Below, in pieces: positions 28,243 through 37,943 of a stretch of DNA of 64,000 bases. The position numbers and the translations under genes were made by a program. Under the pieces are notes generated by a model. That model was not told where the DNA came from and searched no databases. It worked only from the letters and a program-made list of their open reading frames with translations. Each line of letters begins with the position of its first letter. The stretch's first letter is position 1. Source of the stretch: Shinella zoogloeoides (GTDB lineage: Bacteria; Pseudomonadota; Alphaproteobacteria; Rhizobiales; Rhizobiaceae); NCBI RefSeq assembly GCF_020883495.1, contig NZ_CP086610.1, positions 372,001 to 436,000 of the forward strand, in the 5' to 3' direction.

Positions 28243-29577
28243 ATGGGTTTCCTCCGGCGCACGCTCCTGACGGGTACGGTTTTCTGCGCGGCGCTTGCCG
28301 CCGGCGCGTCGGCGCGTGCCGAAAGCCCGGACGATCTCGCGCCCTACAAGATGATCCGCTCGCTGCAGTTCGTGCAGGACACGGTTGTGCTCGGCGATCA
28401 TTCGGCGATGGAGATGCAGCGCTTCCTGCTGACCACCATCGACGAGCGGTTGCGCACCGCCGATCCCTCGATCTTCGACGACCCGCGCAATGTGGATGCC
28501 GCGCTCGTCTACGCCATGAGCGGCGGCAATCCCGAGACGCTGCAACTGCTGCTGGAGCGGGATGTCGCCGGCCATTTCGATTCCCGTCTGACCGACACGC
28601 TGAGCAATTATCTCGGCGGGCGCGGTAGCCAGAGCGTGAAGTCGCTGGCGGAAATCTTCCCGGAATACAAGCGCTCGCGCGTCGGCCCCTATCTGGCGCT
28701 CGTCTCGGCCAATTCCGTCATCCGCAAGGATCCGAAGCTGGCGCTGACCTATTTCGACTGGGCGCGCCTCGTGGCGCCCGGAACGATCCTAGAGGAGGCG
28801 GCGCTGCGCCGCTCCATCTCCATCGCCAGCGAAGCCGGCTGGATCGACAAGAGCATGGCCTATGCGAACCGCTATGCGCGGCGCTACCTGCGCTCGCCCT
28901 ATGCCAGCCAGTTCGCCGATCTGTTCGTCAAGCTCGCCGTCGATCACTTCGATGCGCTGAAGCAGGACGACATTCTCGAAATCCTCTCCTTCATGGACGT
29001 GCCTCGCCAGCGCGAGGTCTACCTGCGCATGGCGCGGCTGGCGGCAATCTCGGGCAAGAACCAGCTCGCCAGCCTTGCGGCCGAACGCGCGCAGATTCTC
29101 TCGGGCGACGGCGAAAGCGTTCCGAAGGTGCTGGCGGACCTCTATTCGGGGCTGGCCTCCGTGCCCTCCGGCGACGTGGCGTCGGCGATGCAGGAAATCG
29201 TCGCCATTCCGGACGACAAGCTGTCTGCCAAGGACAGGGCCTTGAAGGAGGCCGCGCGCGTCGTGGCCGAAGAGGTTTTGCGCGCGCCCGTTGCAAGCGG
29301 CGCACAGGAAAAGGCGGCCGTGCCCGCGAAGGCCGAGGACCCGTCCTACGAAGGGCTGAGCGAGGCCGAGGCGGCAGCGGACCGGGCGATGGACCCGCGC
29401 GCGGGGGCGCAGGAAACGCCGGTCGCCGTCGAGAGGCCGGAGCATGAAAAGCCGGAACAGGAAAAGCAGGCGCAGCAGGCGGAAGCGGGTGACGACCCGG
29501 CCTTCGACAATTTCGTGTCGACCGGCCGGTCCAAGCTCGACGAAATCGACGCGCTCTTGAAAGGAGAAGGCAGTTGA
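28243..29577 (+). CDS. motC: MotC, periplasmic motor protein
   Basis: The 444-residue precursor has a cleavable signal peptide (hydrophobic region to about residue 25, ASARAE). The mature protein is helical and repeats TPR-like pieces (e.g. LALTYFDWARLVAPGTILEE; MDVPRQREVYLRMARLAAIS), then a Glu/Gln/Ala-rich tail. In Sinorhizobium meliloti MotC is a periplasmic motor protein that interacts with MotB and needs MotE. Three nucleotides separate it from motB; it overlaps motD by four. Confidence 0.9.
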   Translation: MGFLRRTLLTGTVFCAALAAGASARAESPDDLAPYKMIRSLQFVQDTVVLGDHSAMEMQRFLLTTIDERLRTADPSIFDDPRNVDAALVYAMSGGNPETLQLLLERDVAGHFDSRLTDTLSNYLGGRGSQSVKSLAEIFPEYKRSRVGPYLALVSANSVIRKDPKLALTYFDWARLVAPGTILEEAALRRSISIASEAGWIDKSMAYANRYARRYLRSPYASQFADLFVKLAVDHFDALKQDDILEILSFMDVPRQREVYLRMARLAAISGKNQLASLAAERAQILSGDGESVPKVLADLYSGLASVPSGDVASAMQEIVAIPDDKLSAKDRALKEAARVVAEEVLRAPVASGAQEKAAVPAKAEDPSYEGLSEAEAAADRAMDPRAGAQETPVAVERPEHEKPEQEKQAQQAEAGDDPAFDNFVSTGRSKLDEIDALLKGEGS

Positions 29578-30902
29578 GCACCATCGGCAGCGGGGTTCTG
29601 GGCGCCGTTCAGGCAGAGGCGCCAACCAAGGGCAAGGCCGGCCACGGCAAGGCGGGCGAGGCATCCGGCGGCGGCGATTTCGCCATGGCGGTCGAGAGCC
29701 TTCGTTCCCGGGACGGGGAGGGCGGCCGCCTGTCGATCTCGGGTAATGGCGATCGGGCGGGCGGCGCAGGGGCCAAGGCCGGTCATCGCGACGCGCAGGC
29801 CCTTGCCGAAGCGCTGGGCAAGGCCGGCGGCGATGTTCTGGAAGAGGGGAAGTCTTCGCTCGACGGGAAGACCAGAGGCGCGGCGCAAGCCGGCGGCAGG
29901 ACCCGCATGGAAGGTCATGAGGCGGCGGGAAATACCGAAGCGACCGAGGGTGAGGTCGATCCGAACGCGTCGGTGGCCGGCGAAACGGATGTCGGCAATC
30001 TTCTCGACCTGCTAGCGACACCGAACGCGGCCTTGCCGCATGCCGGCGCCAATGGCGCGGCCGCCTTCGGCATCGCACCGGAGGGTAAGATCCAGTCCGC
30101 CGGCAAGACGGCGGCCAAGGCCGACATGGCCGGCAAGGCGGATGCGGCCGATACCGTCGAGGCGGATGGCGGCGAGGTGCCGCAATCGGAGACTGACAAG
30201 CTCTTCCGCCTCATCCGGGCGGATGGCAAGGGCCGCGATCTCGATGTGAGCATCGGCGACGAGCGTGCGTCCTTCCGCGACGCCAGCCCCACCGGACCGA
30301 AGGGCGAGACGGTGACGGTGGTCGATTCCCGCCGCTATATCGGCCTCGCGCAGGCCGGCAATGCGGCGGCGGTGACGAGCGCCATCACGCAGGACCCCGA
30401 ATGGACCGCCTCGCTCAGCGCGACGGGCGGCCTCAGCCATTCGGAAGCGGCGGCGACCGGCAAGGTGGTCAACACGCTCAAGATTCAGATGCACCCGATC
30501 GAGCTTGGCCTCGTGACGGCGACGCTGCGCCTGCATGGCGACGAGCTGGTCGTCTCGCTGCAGGTGGAGACGGGCGAAGCCTACCGCCAGCTTGCCGACG
30601 ATCAGGACGCCATCGTGCGGGCCTTGCGCGGCCATGGCTTTGCGGTGGATCAGGTCTCCGTGCAGCTTGCGCCGGCCGATCGCAGCGCCGGCACGCAGGG
30701 CGACGGGCAGGGCCAGCAGGCCCAGCAGCAATTCTCCAGCCAGCCGCAGGCCCGCGAGGGCGGCAACGGCCGCGGACAACGCGGTGACGAAGGCGCAGGC
30801 ACGTTCGGACGCGAGGGAAGGTCCCATGAAGGCAACGTCACGGAAACCGCTGCTGGCCTTGCTGGCGGCCAGTCTGGGCGCTCTGGCGGCGTCTATCTCT
30901 GA
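29574..30902 (+). CDS. fliK: MotD/FliK, hook-length control protein
   Basis: The 442-residue protein has a long Gly/Ala-rich low-complexity N-terminal part and a Flg_hook C-terminal domain (NTLKIQMHPIELGLVTATLR, then LHGDELVVSLQVETGEAYRQ) ending in a Gln/Gly-rich tail. FliK is secreted as a molecular ruler and triggers the FlhB specificity switch. In rhizobia the gene at this place was first called motD and later recognised as fliK. Its 3' end overlaps the transglycosylase start by 77 bp. Confidence 0.88.
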   Translation: MSTIGSGVLGAVQAEAPTKGKAGHGKAGEASGGGDFAMAVESLRSRDGEGGRLSISGNGDRAGGAGAKAGHRDAQALAEALGKAGGDVLEEGKSSLDGKTRGAAQAGGRTRMEGHEAAGNTEATEGEVDPNASVAGETDVGNLLDLLATPNAALPHAGANGAAAFGIAPEGKIQSAGKTAAKADMAGKADAADTVEADGGEVPQSETDKLFRLIRADGKGRDLDVSIGDERASFRDASPTGPKGETVTVVDSRRYIGLAQAGNAAAVTSAITQDPEWTASLSATGGLSHSEAAATGKVVNTLKIQMHPIELGLVTATLRLHGDELVVSLQVETGEAYRQLADDQDAIVRALRGHGFAVDQVSVQLAPADRSAGTQGDGQGQQAQQQFSSQPQAREGGNGRGQRGDEGAGTFGREGRSHEGNVTETAAGLAGGQSGRSGGVYL

Positions 30903-31404
30903 CGCCTCGGCCGCCGTCGGCACCTGCGAGCGGGAAATCCTCGCCGCAGCCGCCAAATACGACATTCCCGCCGGTATCCTCTATTCGGTCGGCCTTACCG
31001 AGACCGGCCGGAAGGGATCGCTCCAGCCCTATGCCCTGAACGTGGAGGGCAAGGCCTATTTCGGCGGGAGCCGGGAGGAGGCGCTGCGCACCTTCGAGGC
31101 GGCGCGGGCGAGTGGTGCGAAGCTGATCGACCTCGGCTGCATGCAGATCAACCACCACTTCCATGGCGACCAGTTCGCCTCGCCCGCCGAGATGTTCGAC
31201 CCGCACAAGAACGTCGAATATGCGGCGGCATTCCTGGCCCGCCTGCATGCCCGGCACGAGACATGGACCATGGCCGTCGCACGCTACCATGCCGGCCCCA
31301 ACAACGACCCCGCGCAGAAGCGCTATGTCTGCCGGGTGATCGCCAATCTCGTCGCCACGGGCTACGGAAGCTGGACACCGAACGCGAAAGCGTTCTGCCA
31401 ATAA
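30826..31404 (+). CDS. Flagellar-cluster lytic transglycosylase (SltF-like)
   Basis: The 192-residue precursor has a signal peptide (residues 1-29, SDASA) and an SLT domain: YSVGLTETGR with the probable catalytic Glu59, LGCMQINHHFHGDQF near residue 103, and MAVARYHAGPNND. It should cleave peptidoglycan glycan strands, opening the wall for the rod. FlgJ in this cluster lacks a hydrolase domain, so this separate enzyme fits that job, as proposed for SltF in other alphaproteobacteria. It starts within the end of motD/fliK (GAGGGAAGG upstream). Confidence 0.85.
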   Translation: MKATSRKPLLALLAASLGALAASISDASAAVGTCEREILAAAAKYDIPAGILYSVGLTETGRKGSLQPYALNVEGKAYFGGSREEALRTFEAARASGAKLIDLGCMQINHHFHGDQFASPAEMFDPHKNVEYAAAFLARLHARHETWTMAVARYHAGPNNDPAQKRYVCRVIANLVATGYGSWTPNAKAFCQ

Positions 31405-31685
31405 TTCCCTCAAAGGTTGAGATTTCGCCTCCCGGAAGCGCTGTCCCGTAATGTGGCAGGAATGCGCTTACTTTGGGGCGTGCAAGGCTGCGCGTTAACC
31501 TTTGTTAACTTTTCCACCGTAAAATTGTGGCGTTGGCGAGGTGTGGCCACTATATATAGATCAAATCGGCACGCAAATCTTAATCAACTGTTAAAATCAG
31601 CCAATTAGTTCCTCTAGTTGCCGGTGATTCGCCCGATTCGTACCACTGCCTGAACGAAACACCACACTGATTCGGAGGCGGACGA
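31405..31685 (+). promoter_or_regulatory. rem upstream region with CtrA-like site
   Basis: This 281-bp AT-rich gap contains TTAA-TCAACTG-TTAA at 31580-31594, an exact TTAA-N7-TTAA match to the CtrA consensus 92 bp before the rem ATG. GTTAACCTTTGTTAAC at 31494-31509 has a 6-nt spacer and so is an imperfect version. TATATATA lies near 31550. Rem is the master activator of late flagellar genes in Sinorhizobium, so these sites may place it under cell-cycle control; that is inference. Confidence 0.6.
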
Positions 31686-32360
31686 ATGATCGTAGTGGTT
31701 GATGAGCGCGAGCTCGTTAAGGACGGCTATACTTCTCTTTTTGGTCGCGAGGGCGTGCCCTCGACGGGGTTCGATCCCCGTGAATTCGGCGAGTGGGTCA
31801 ACACCGCCGCCGATTCGGACATCGACGCGGTCGAAGCATTCCTGATCGGCCAGGGCCAGCTTTCCATGGAGTTGCCGCGGGCCATCCGCGATCGCTCGCA
31901 GGCCCCGGTGATCGCGGTCAGCGACACGCCGTCCCTGGAAACCACGCTTGCCTTCTTCGACAGCGGTGTCGACGATGTCGTGCGCAAGCCGGTCCATCCT
32001 CGCGAGATTCTGGCCCGTGCGGCGGCCATCCGGCGTCGCCTGAAGGCGCTCGCCAACTACACCGATATCGGCCCGATCCGCGTCTTCTCGGACGGCCGCG
32101 ATCCGGAAATCCAGGACGAGGTCTTCCCCCTGCCGCGCCGCGAGCGCCGCATTCTGGAGTATTTGGTCGCCAACCGCGGTCGCCGTCTTTCCAAGACCCA
32201 GATCTTCAACGCGATCTACGGCATCTTCGATGAGGACGTCGAGGAGAACGTCGTGGAAAGCCACATCAGCAAGCTGCGCAAGAAGCTGCGCAAGAAGCTC
32301 GGCTTCGACCCGATCGATTCCAAGCGCTTCCTTGGCTACTGCATCGACTGGCAGGGCTGA
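31686..32360 (+). CDS. rem: Rem, OmpR-type activator of flagellar genes
   Basis: The 224-residue protein has an N-terminal receiver-like domain ([20 protein letters not shown]) and a C-terminal winged helix ([20 protein letters not shown], then [20 protein letters not shown]). The place where a receiver normally has its phospho-acceptor Asp reads [12 protein letters not shown], without a clear Asp at the strand-3 end, so activation by phosphorylation looks doubtful. In Sinorhizobium meliloti Rem is the class II transcriptional activator of the motility regulon, encoded between the motBCD group and flgE, as here. Confidence 0.92.
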   Translation: MIVVVDERELVKDGYTSLFGREGVPSTGFDPREFGEWVNTAADSDIDAVEAFLIGQGQLSMELPRAIRDRSQAPVIAVSDTPSLETTLAFFDSGVDDVVRKPVHPREILARAAAIRRRLKALANYTDIGPIRVFSDGRDPEIQDEVFPLPRRERRILEYLVANRGRRLSKTQIFNAIYGIFDEDVEENVVESHISKLRKKLRKKLGFDPIDSKRFLGYCIDWQG

Positions 32361-32376
32361 GATCCGTTACCGGGTC

Positions 32377-32396
32377 GGAGGGGAGGGGACCCCTCC
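32377..32396 (+). terminator. Hairpin after rem
   Basis: GGAGGGG (32377-32383) pairs with CCCCTCC (32390-32396) around a 6-nt loop 16 nt after the rem stop, without a T-tract. It may separate rem from the flgE operon or lie in the flgE leader. Confidence 0.4.
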
Positions 32397-32469
32397 AGCG
32401 GTCCCGGCAGCCAGCTTCACGCAAGGCCCGTCCCATAGGGTCTGAGCACGAGACGAACGGGGAAATCCA

Positions 32470-33765
32470 ATGAGCCTTTACGGTACGATGAGAACGGGTG
32501 TTTCCGGCATGAATGCCCAGGCCAACCGCCTGAGCACGGTCGCCGACAACATCGCGAATGCGAACACGACGGGCTACAAGAAGGCCTCGACCCAGTTCTC
32601 CTCGCTGATCCTGCCCACGACCGGCGGCGCCTACAATTCGGGCGGCGTCACCACGGATGTGCGCTATTCCATTTCCTCGCAGGGCACCTTCACCTACACG
32701 ACGTCGACGACGGACCTTGCCATCAACGGCAAGGGCTTCTTCATCGTCAACGGCTCGGATGGCGTCGAGTACCTGACCCGCGCCGGCGCCTTCACCGTGA
32801 TGGACGACGGCACACTGAGGAACTCCGCCGGCTTCACGCTGATGGGCTACCCCTATTCCTCGACCGAGGACCCGACGATCGTCATCAACGGCTTCGCCGG
32901 TCTCGAAGAGATCAACCTCGCTTCCGGCGAACTGAACGTGAAGGCCTCCGAATCGGGCTACCTGCACGTCAACCTGCCGTCGAACGAGGACGTAGGCTTC
33001 AAGAAGGCGACCTCGCTGGTCGCCTATGACAGTCTCGGCAACACCCGCAAGCTCGACTTCACCTATACGAAGGTCAGCACCACCGCCGGCCCGCCGCCGA
33101 CCAGCGACTGGTCTGTCGGTGTGACCTACACGGACCCGGTGACCGGCGATATCTACGACATGATGAGCGGGACGAACCCGCCGGGAACCATCGCATCGGC
33201 GGACCTGGCAACGACCAAGACGCTGACCTTCGGCGCAGATGGTAAGCTTGACCTTACCACGAGCCCGGCGGACCTCGTCCTCGACGAGCTTCCGATCGAC
33301 GGCGCGATCCTCAATCCGCTGACGGTCTCCATCGGCGGCGCCAGCGGCGGCAGCACCCAGCTTGCCGCGTCCTTCGCGGCCAAGGGCGACATCGACGGCA
33401 TCGGCCCGAGCGGCGTGTCGGGCTACGAGATCAGCGACGACGGCATCGTCTACCTGAAATACGAGAACGGCGACCTTGCGCCGAAGTACCGTATCGCGAT
33501 GGCGAACGTGCAGAGCCCGGACAACCTCAAGCCGCTCGCCGGCAACGTCTATTCGCAAAGCCCCGATTCGGGCGTCATCGTCATGGGTTATGCCGGCAAC
33601 GGCGGCTACGGCACCATCATCTCGGGCGCGCTGGAAGACTCCAACGTCGATATCGCCGAGGAGCTGACCAGCATGATCGAATCGCAGCGTAACTACACGG
33701 CGAATTCGAAGGTCTTCCAGACCGGCTCGGAACTCATGGAAGTCCTCGTCAATCTGAAGAGATAA
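32470..33765 (+). CDS. flgE: FlgE, hook protein
   Basis: The 431-residue protein starts MSLYGTMRTGVSGMNAQANR with the rod/hook motif (STVADNIANANTTGYKKAST), has a central D1/D2-like variable part, and ends LEDSNVDIAEELTSMIESQR, then NYTANSKVFQTGSELMEVLV. FlgE polymerises into the universal joint outside the cell. It opens the rem-downstream hook/filament operon. Confidence 0.95.
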   Translation: MSLYGTMRTGVSGMNAQANRLSTVADNIANANTTGYKKASTQFSSLILPTTGGAYNSGGVTTDVRYSISSQGTFTYTTSTTDLAINGKGFFIVNGSDGVEYLTRAGAFTVMDDGTLRNSAGFTLMGYPYSSTEDPTIVINGFAGLEEINLASGELNVKASESGYLHVNLPSNEDVGFKKATSLVAYDSLGNTRKLDFTYTKVSTTAGPPPTSDWSVGVTYTDPVTGDIYDMMSGTNPPGTIASADLATTKTLTFGADGKLDLTTSPADLVLDELPIDGAILNPLTVSIGGASGGSTQLAASFAAKGDIDGIGPSGVSGYEISDDGIVYLKYENGDLAPKYRIAMANVQSPDNLKPLAGNVYSQSPDSGVIVMGYAGNGGYGTIISGALEDSNVDIAEELTSMIESQRNYTANSKVFQTGSELMEVLVNLKR

Positions 33766-33807
33766 GGCGCTTTAGCCGCGCAAGCATTCGAGAATTAGGT
33801 AGAACCG

Positions 33808-35262
33808 ATGTCGCTTTCAACAGCAATGAAGACTGCACAGTCCAGCTTCTCCAACGTGGGGCTGCAGTCGGCCGTCGCGTCGAAGAACATTGCCAATGCA
33901 AGCAACCCGGCCTACGCGCGCCGCGCGGCGATCCTCGCCACGGCGTCCTCGGGTGCCACCGTGGTGGAAACGCAGCGCGCCCAGAACGAGGCGCTGCTGA
34001 AGCAGAACCTGCTCTCGATCTCCAAGGCAGGCGGGCAGGACACGCTGCTCGCCGGTCTCACGCAGATGAAGATGATGCTCGGCGGCGAGGATTACGAACT
34101 CGCCCCGTCCACCTATCTCGCCAAGCTGCGCGACAATCTCCAGACCTTCGCCGACAAGCCGAACGAGGTCTCGCTCGCCGAGACCGTGGTCTCGGATGCG
34201 ATCGACGTCGCCAATTCGCTGAACAGCACCTCGCTGTCCCTGCAGAAGCTGCGCGCCGAGGCGGACGCGGATATCGATACGGCGGTGGTCGAGCTGAACC
34301 GCCTGCTCAAGGAATTCCGTACCTATAACGACCAGGTCCGTCAGGGCACGGCCGCCGGCACGGATGTCAACGACGCCCTCGACCAGCGCGACAAGCTGCT
34401 GACCGAAATCTCGGCCATCGTCGGCGTCAACACCGTGACCCGCACCAACAACGATCTGGCGCTCTACACCAGCGACGGGACCGTGCTGTTCGAGACGGTC
34501 GAGCGCAGCGTGTCCTTCCAGCCGACGACGACCTACACGGCGACGGTGACCGGCAATCAGGTGCTGATCGACGGCGTGCCGGTGCAGGCCGGCGCGGGCG
34601 GCAATACCAGCGCGCGCGGCTCCATCGCGGCACTGCTCCAGATTCGCGATCATACGGCCCCGACCTTCCAGGCCCAGCTCGACGAGATGGCGCGCGGCCT
34701 CATCAACATGTTCTCCGAGAACACCGCCGGCGGCGTGGTGGACGGCCTGTTCGTCCGCAACGGCCTCGCCGTGGGCGACGACCTCAGTGTTACTGCCGTC
34801 GTTCCGGGTCTTTCCACGGTGATCAAGGTCAACCCTGACGTGATCACCAGCCAGGGCGGCAACGCGATGCTCCTGCGCGACGGCATCTACGAGACCTTCA
34901 ACAATCCCGGCGGCGATCCGCTGGCGAGCTTCTCGGACCTGCTCAACAATTATGCGTCGGCCTTCGAAGCGCCGATGACGTTCGACACGGCCGCAGCCAT
35001 CGACACGACGGGGACGATCCTTGCCTTCTCGAGCGGTTCGGTCGGCTGGCTGGAGGAAATCCGCGGCGCTGCCACCACGGCGGGCGACGACAAGAATGCA
35101 TTGCTGGGCCGTACCCAGGAAGCGTTGCAGAACGTGACTTCGGTCAGCCTCGACGAGGAGTTGGCGCTGCTTCTCGACCTCGAGCAATCCTACAAGGCGT
35201 CGGCGAAACTCGTGGCGGCGGTCGATGAGATGATCACCGCGCTCCTACAGGCGGCAGGCTAA
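33808..35262 (+). CDS. flgK: FlgK, hook-filament junction protein 1
   Basis: The 484-residue protein starts MSLSTAMKTAQSSFSNVGLQ, with SKNIANASNPAYARR near residue 26 and a C-terminal D0 helix (LALLLDLEQSYKASAKLVAA, then VDEMITALL). FlgK caps the hook before flagellin assembly. It is 3 nt upstream of flgL and 42 nt after flgE. Confidence 0.93.
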   Translation: MSLSTAMKTAQSSFSNVGLQSAVASKNIANASNPAYARRAAILATASSGATVVETQRAQNEALLKQNLLSISKAGGQDTLLAGLTQMKMMLGGEDYELAPSTYLAKLRDNLQTFADKPNEVSLAETVVSDAIDVANSLNSTSLSLQKLRAEADADIDTAVVELNRLLKEFRTYNDQVRQGTAAGTDVNDALDQRDKLLTEISAIVGVNTVTRTNNDLALYTSDGTVLFETVERSVSFQPTTTYTATVTGNQVLIDGVPVQAGAGGNTSARGSIAALLQIRDHTAPTFQAQLDEMARGLINMFSENTAGGVVDGLFVRNGLAVGDDLSVTAVVPGLSTVIKVNPDVITSQGGNAMLLRDGIYETFNNPGGDPLASFSDLLNNYASAFEAPMTFDTAAAIDTTGTILAFSSGSVGWLEEIRGAATTAGDDKNALLGRTQEALQNVTSVSLDEELALLLDLEQSYKASAKLVAAVDEMITALLQAAG

Positions 35263-35265
35263 GTC

Positions 35266-36321
35266 ATGAAGGCTTCCTTCGTTTCCAACATGTCCCTCCA
35301 GAACGCCATGCGGCTCACCGTGTCGAAGGCGCAGAAGGAGATGGTGCAGCTCCAGGAGGAGACGGTTACCGGCCGTCACGCGGATGTCGGCGCCACGCTC
35401 GGCGCCAAGACAGCGCGCACGCTGAACCTGCATCGCGATCTGCAGCGCATGGAATCGCTGAAGAGCACCAACGCGCTCACCACCCAGCGCCTCGCCGCCT
35501 CGCAGGAAGCCCTCGGCAAGATGTCGGAAGCGGCGAACGGGGCGATGGAGGTGCTGATCGCGCTGTCCGGCATCACCACGGCCGACCAGCTCGATCTGGC
35601 GCAGAAGAACATGGGCAACGCGCTCTCCACCTTCACGGCGGCGGCCAACACGTCCTTAAGCGGCGAATATCTCTTCGCCGGCATCAATTCCGACGTGATC
35701 CCGTTCAAGGATTATTTCGAGGGTTCTCCGGCGTCCGACGCCAAGACCGCCTTCGACAATGCCTTCTTCGTGCATTTCGGCTTCACCCAGACCGATCCCG
35801 GCGTCGCCGATATCACGCCGGACGATATGAAGGCCTTCATCGACGATCTGGAAACGAGCTTCATGGGGCCGGACTGGCAGACCAACTGGTCGACAGCCTC
35901 GGACGAGAACATGCAGAGCCGCGTCAGCGCCGCCGAAACGGTGCAGAGCTCGACCAACACCAACACGGAAGGCATGCGCTACATGGCGCTCGGCCTCGTG
36001 CTCGGCCAGGAGCTGCTGGCGCTCGGTACGACCGAGCAGACGCGCAAGACGGTCAGCGACGCGGCGATCAACTATATGGGCCGCGCTGTTTCCGGCGTCG
36101 ACAGCGAGCGCTCCAAGCTCGGCATTTCCGAATCCCGCGTCACGCAGGCGAATGTCTCGCTCAACGCGCAGATCACCATCCTGGGCACCAGCATCAAGGA
36201 CATGGAGGGTATCGATACCTATGAGGCCGCGACGCGCGTGACAACGCTCGAATCGCAGCTCTCGCTCGCCTACACGCTGACTTCGAGGATCCAGAATCTC
36301 AGTCTGCTGAATTACCTCTGA
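35266..36321 (+). CDS. flgL: FlgL, hook-filament junction protein 3
   Basis: The 351-residue flagellin-like protein starts [20 protein letters not shown] with [19 protein letters not shown] near residue 28, typical of FlgL, and ends in a flagellin-like helix ([20 protein letters not shown]). It joins the FlgK zone to the filament. Confidence 0.93.
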   Translation: MKASFVSNMSLQNAMRLTVSKAQKEMVQLQEETVTGRHADVGATLGAKTARTLNLHRDLQRMESLKSTNALTTQRLAASQEALGKMSEAANGAMEVLIALSGITTADQLDLAQKNMGNALSTFTAAANTSLSGEYLFAGINSDVIPFKDYFEGSPASDAKTAFDNAFFVHFGFTQTDPGVADITPDDMKAFIDDLETSFMGPDWQTNWSTASDENMQSRVSAAETVQSSTNTNTEGMRYMALGLVLGQELLALGTTEQTRKTVSDAAINYMGRAVSGVDSERSKLGISESRVTQANVSLNAQITILGTSIKDMEGIDTYEAATRVTTLESQLSLAYTLTSRIQNLSLLNYL

Positions 36322-36359
36322 TGAACCAGAGGGTACGGACACACATGAAGGATGTCTGA

Positions 36360-36710
36360 ATGTACCAGTTTTCATACGCCGAGATCATGGAGGAGGGGGT
36401 TACCGTCTCCAAGGATCGGGAACGGCAGGTTCTCGACCGGTCGATCGCGCTTCTGAAGGCGGCGATGGCCAGCGGGGAAAGCTACGGCAAGGAGACGGTC
36501 GAGGCCGTCTACTTCACCCGCCGGGTCTGGATCCGCTTCATCGAGGATCTCGGCAACCCGGAAAATCAGCTCGAGGAGGAGCTGCGGGCCAATCTCATCT
36601 CGATCGCCATCTGGATTCTCAAGGAGGTCGAAAAGATCCGCAAGCGCGAATCCTCGAATTTCCAGGGCATCATCGACATTACCACCATCATCAAGGATGG
36701 CATCAAATGA
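36360..36710 (+). CDS. flaF: FlaF, flagellin synthesis regulator
   Basis: The 116-residue all-helical protein ([40 protein letters not shown]) matches FlaF, which in alphaproteobacteria promotes flagellin translation or export and acts together with FlbT. A four-codon open frame (ATG at 36344) ends in TGA overlapping the flaF ATG region, and AAGGA serves as ribosome-binding site. It overlaps flbT by four bases. Confidence 0.92.
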   Translation: MYQFSYAEIMEEGVTVSKDRERQVLDRSIALLKAAMASGESYGKETVEAVYFTRRVWIRFIEDLGNPENQLEEELRANLISIAIWILKEVEKIRKRESSNFQGIIDITTIIKDGIK

Positions 36711-37153
36711 AAAGTACACTGCGTATATCGCTGAAGTCGGGTGAGCGCATTTTCGTCAACGGCGCGGTTCTCAGGGTCGATCGCAAGGTCGCCATCGAAT
36801 TCCTCAACGACGTGACCTTCCTTCTGGAAAACCACGTCCTGCAGCCGGAACAGGCGACCACGCCGCTCCGTCAGCTCTATTTCATCGCGCAGATGTCGCT
36901 GATCAACCCGGAAGGCGCCGAGCAGTCGGTCGCCATGTTCCGCAAGTCGGTCATCATGCTGCTGTCGTGCTTCAAGAACGAGGAAGTGCTGGCCGAGCTG
37001 AAGCGCGTCGACGCCCTCGTCACGCAGGGCCGCGCCTTCGAGGCGCTGAAGGCGATCCGCGGTCTCTACCCGATCGAGGACCGCATTCTCAACAACCACG
37101 AAATGGCGCCGGCCACGATTGAACAGATCCGCAGGGAGATCGCACCATGGTAG
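36707..37153 (+). CDS. flbT: FlbT, flagellin mRNA regulator
   Basis: The 148-residue protein ([40 protein letters not shown]) is FlbT, which in Caulobacter binds the 5' untranslated region of a flagellin mRNA and controls its stability. The CCGGnATGTCCC element in the three flagellin leaders of this window is a candidate target. It overlaps flaF (4 bp) and flgD (7 bp). Confidence 0.93.
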   Translation: MKSTLRISLKSGERIFVNGAVLRVDRKVAIEFLNDVTFLLENHVLQPEQATTPLRQLYFIAQMSLINPEGAEQSVAMFRKSVIMLLSCFKNEEVLAELKRVDALVTQGRAFEALKAIRGLYPIEDRILNNHEMAPATIEQIRREIAPW

Positions 37154-37569
37154 ACACATCCGCCGTCGGCTCCGCGACTTCCAGCGGCTACATGCCGTCC
37201 GTGACGGCCGCCGATTCCACCAAGGCCACGAAGGACGCGACGCTGAACTACGAGAGCTTCCTGAAGCTGCTCGTGGCGCAGATGAAGAACCAGGATCCGA
37301 CCGAGCCGATGGACGCGACCCAGCAGATGGCGCAGCTTGCGACCTTCTCGCAGGTCGAGCAGACCATCAAGACGAACAAGAACCTGGAAAGCATGCTTCA
37401 GCGCACCTCGCTGCAGGAGGCCAACTCCGTCATCGGCCGCACGGTCGTCAGCAACGACGGCGCGACGTCTGGTGTCGTCAAGGAAGTGACGCTATACAAC
37501 GACGGTATCGTTGCGACGCTTGATTCGGGCAAGAAGCTTGTCATCGGACCCGGCGTAACCGTGAAGTGA
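37147..37569 (+). CDS. flgD: FlgD, hook cap protein (short form)
   Basis: The 140-residue protein carries the conserved FlgD N-terminal domain ([20 protein letters not shown], then [20 protein letters not shown]). Enteric FlgD is about 230 residues; the Ig-like/Tudor C-terminal domains are largely replaced here by a single short beta-rich segment ([20 protein letters not shown]), as is usual in rhizobia. FlgD caps the growing hook. Confidence 0.92.
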   Translation: MVDTSAVGSATSSGYMPSVTAADSTKATKDATLNYESFLKLLVAQMKNQDPTEPMDATQQMAQLATFSQVEQTIKTNKNLESMLQRTSLQEANSVIGRTVVSNDGATSGVVKEVTLYNDGIVATLDSGKKLVIGPGVTVK

Positions 37570-37578
37570 CCCTATCCC

Positions 37579-37845
37579 GTGAATGAGGCAGACGCCCTCG
37601 ACATAGCGCAGGCAGCCATCTGGACGGTCGTCGTGGCCTCCGGTCCGGCCGTTCTCGTCGCCATGCTCGTGGGCGTCGCCATCGCCTTCGTCCAGGCGCT
37701 GACGCAGGTGCAGGAAATGACCCTCACCTTCGTGCCGAAAATCCTCGCGATCTTCGTGACGATCGCCATCTCGGCCCCGTTCATCGGCTCCCAGATCTCC
37801 ATCTTCACCAATCTCGTCTTCTCGCGAATAGAATCCGGATTCTAG
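37579..37845 (+). CDS. fliQ: FliQ, flagellar export gate protein
   Basis: The 88-residue two-helix membrane protein (IAQAAIWTVVVASGPAVLVA; AFVQALTQVQEMTLTFVPKI) matches FliQ exactly in size. It starts with GTG at 37579; the next in-frame ATG is far inside. It associates with FliP and FliR in the export gate. Confidence 0.94.
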   Translation: MNEADALDIAQAAIWTVVVASGPAVLVAMLVGVAIAFVQALTQVQEMTLTFVPKILAIFVTIAISAPFIGSQISIFTNLVFSRIESGF

Positions 37846-37943
37846 CTCACTTTCGCGCAAGCTTCGTTCTGTACTTCATCGGGTGAAATGGGCGACGCGT
37901 GTGACGCGCCGCTGCCTCTCATGATGAGACGGGACGCATTCTG

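Noticed and set aside
35245..37159. Minus-strand open frames opposite flgL, flaF and flbT
   Set aside because: All are antisense to recognised, overlapping flagellar genes.
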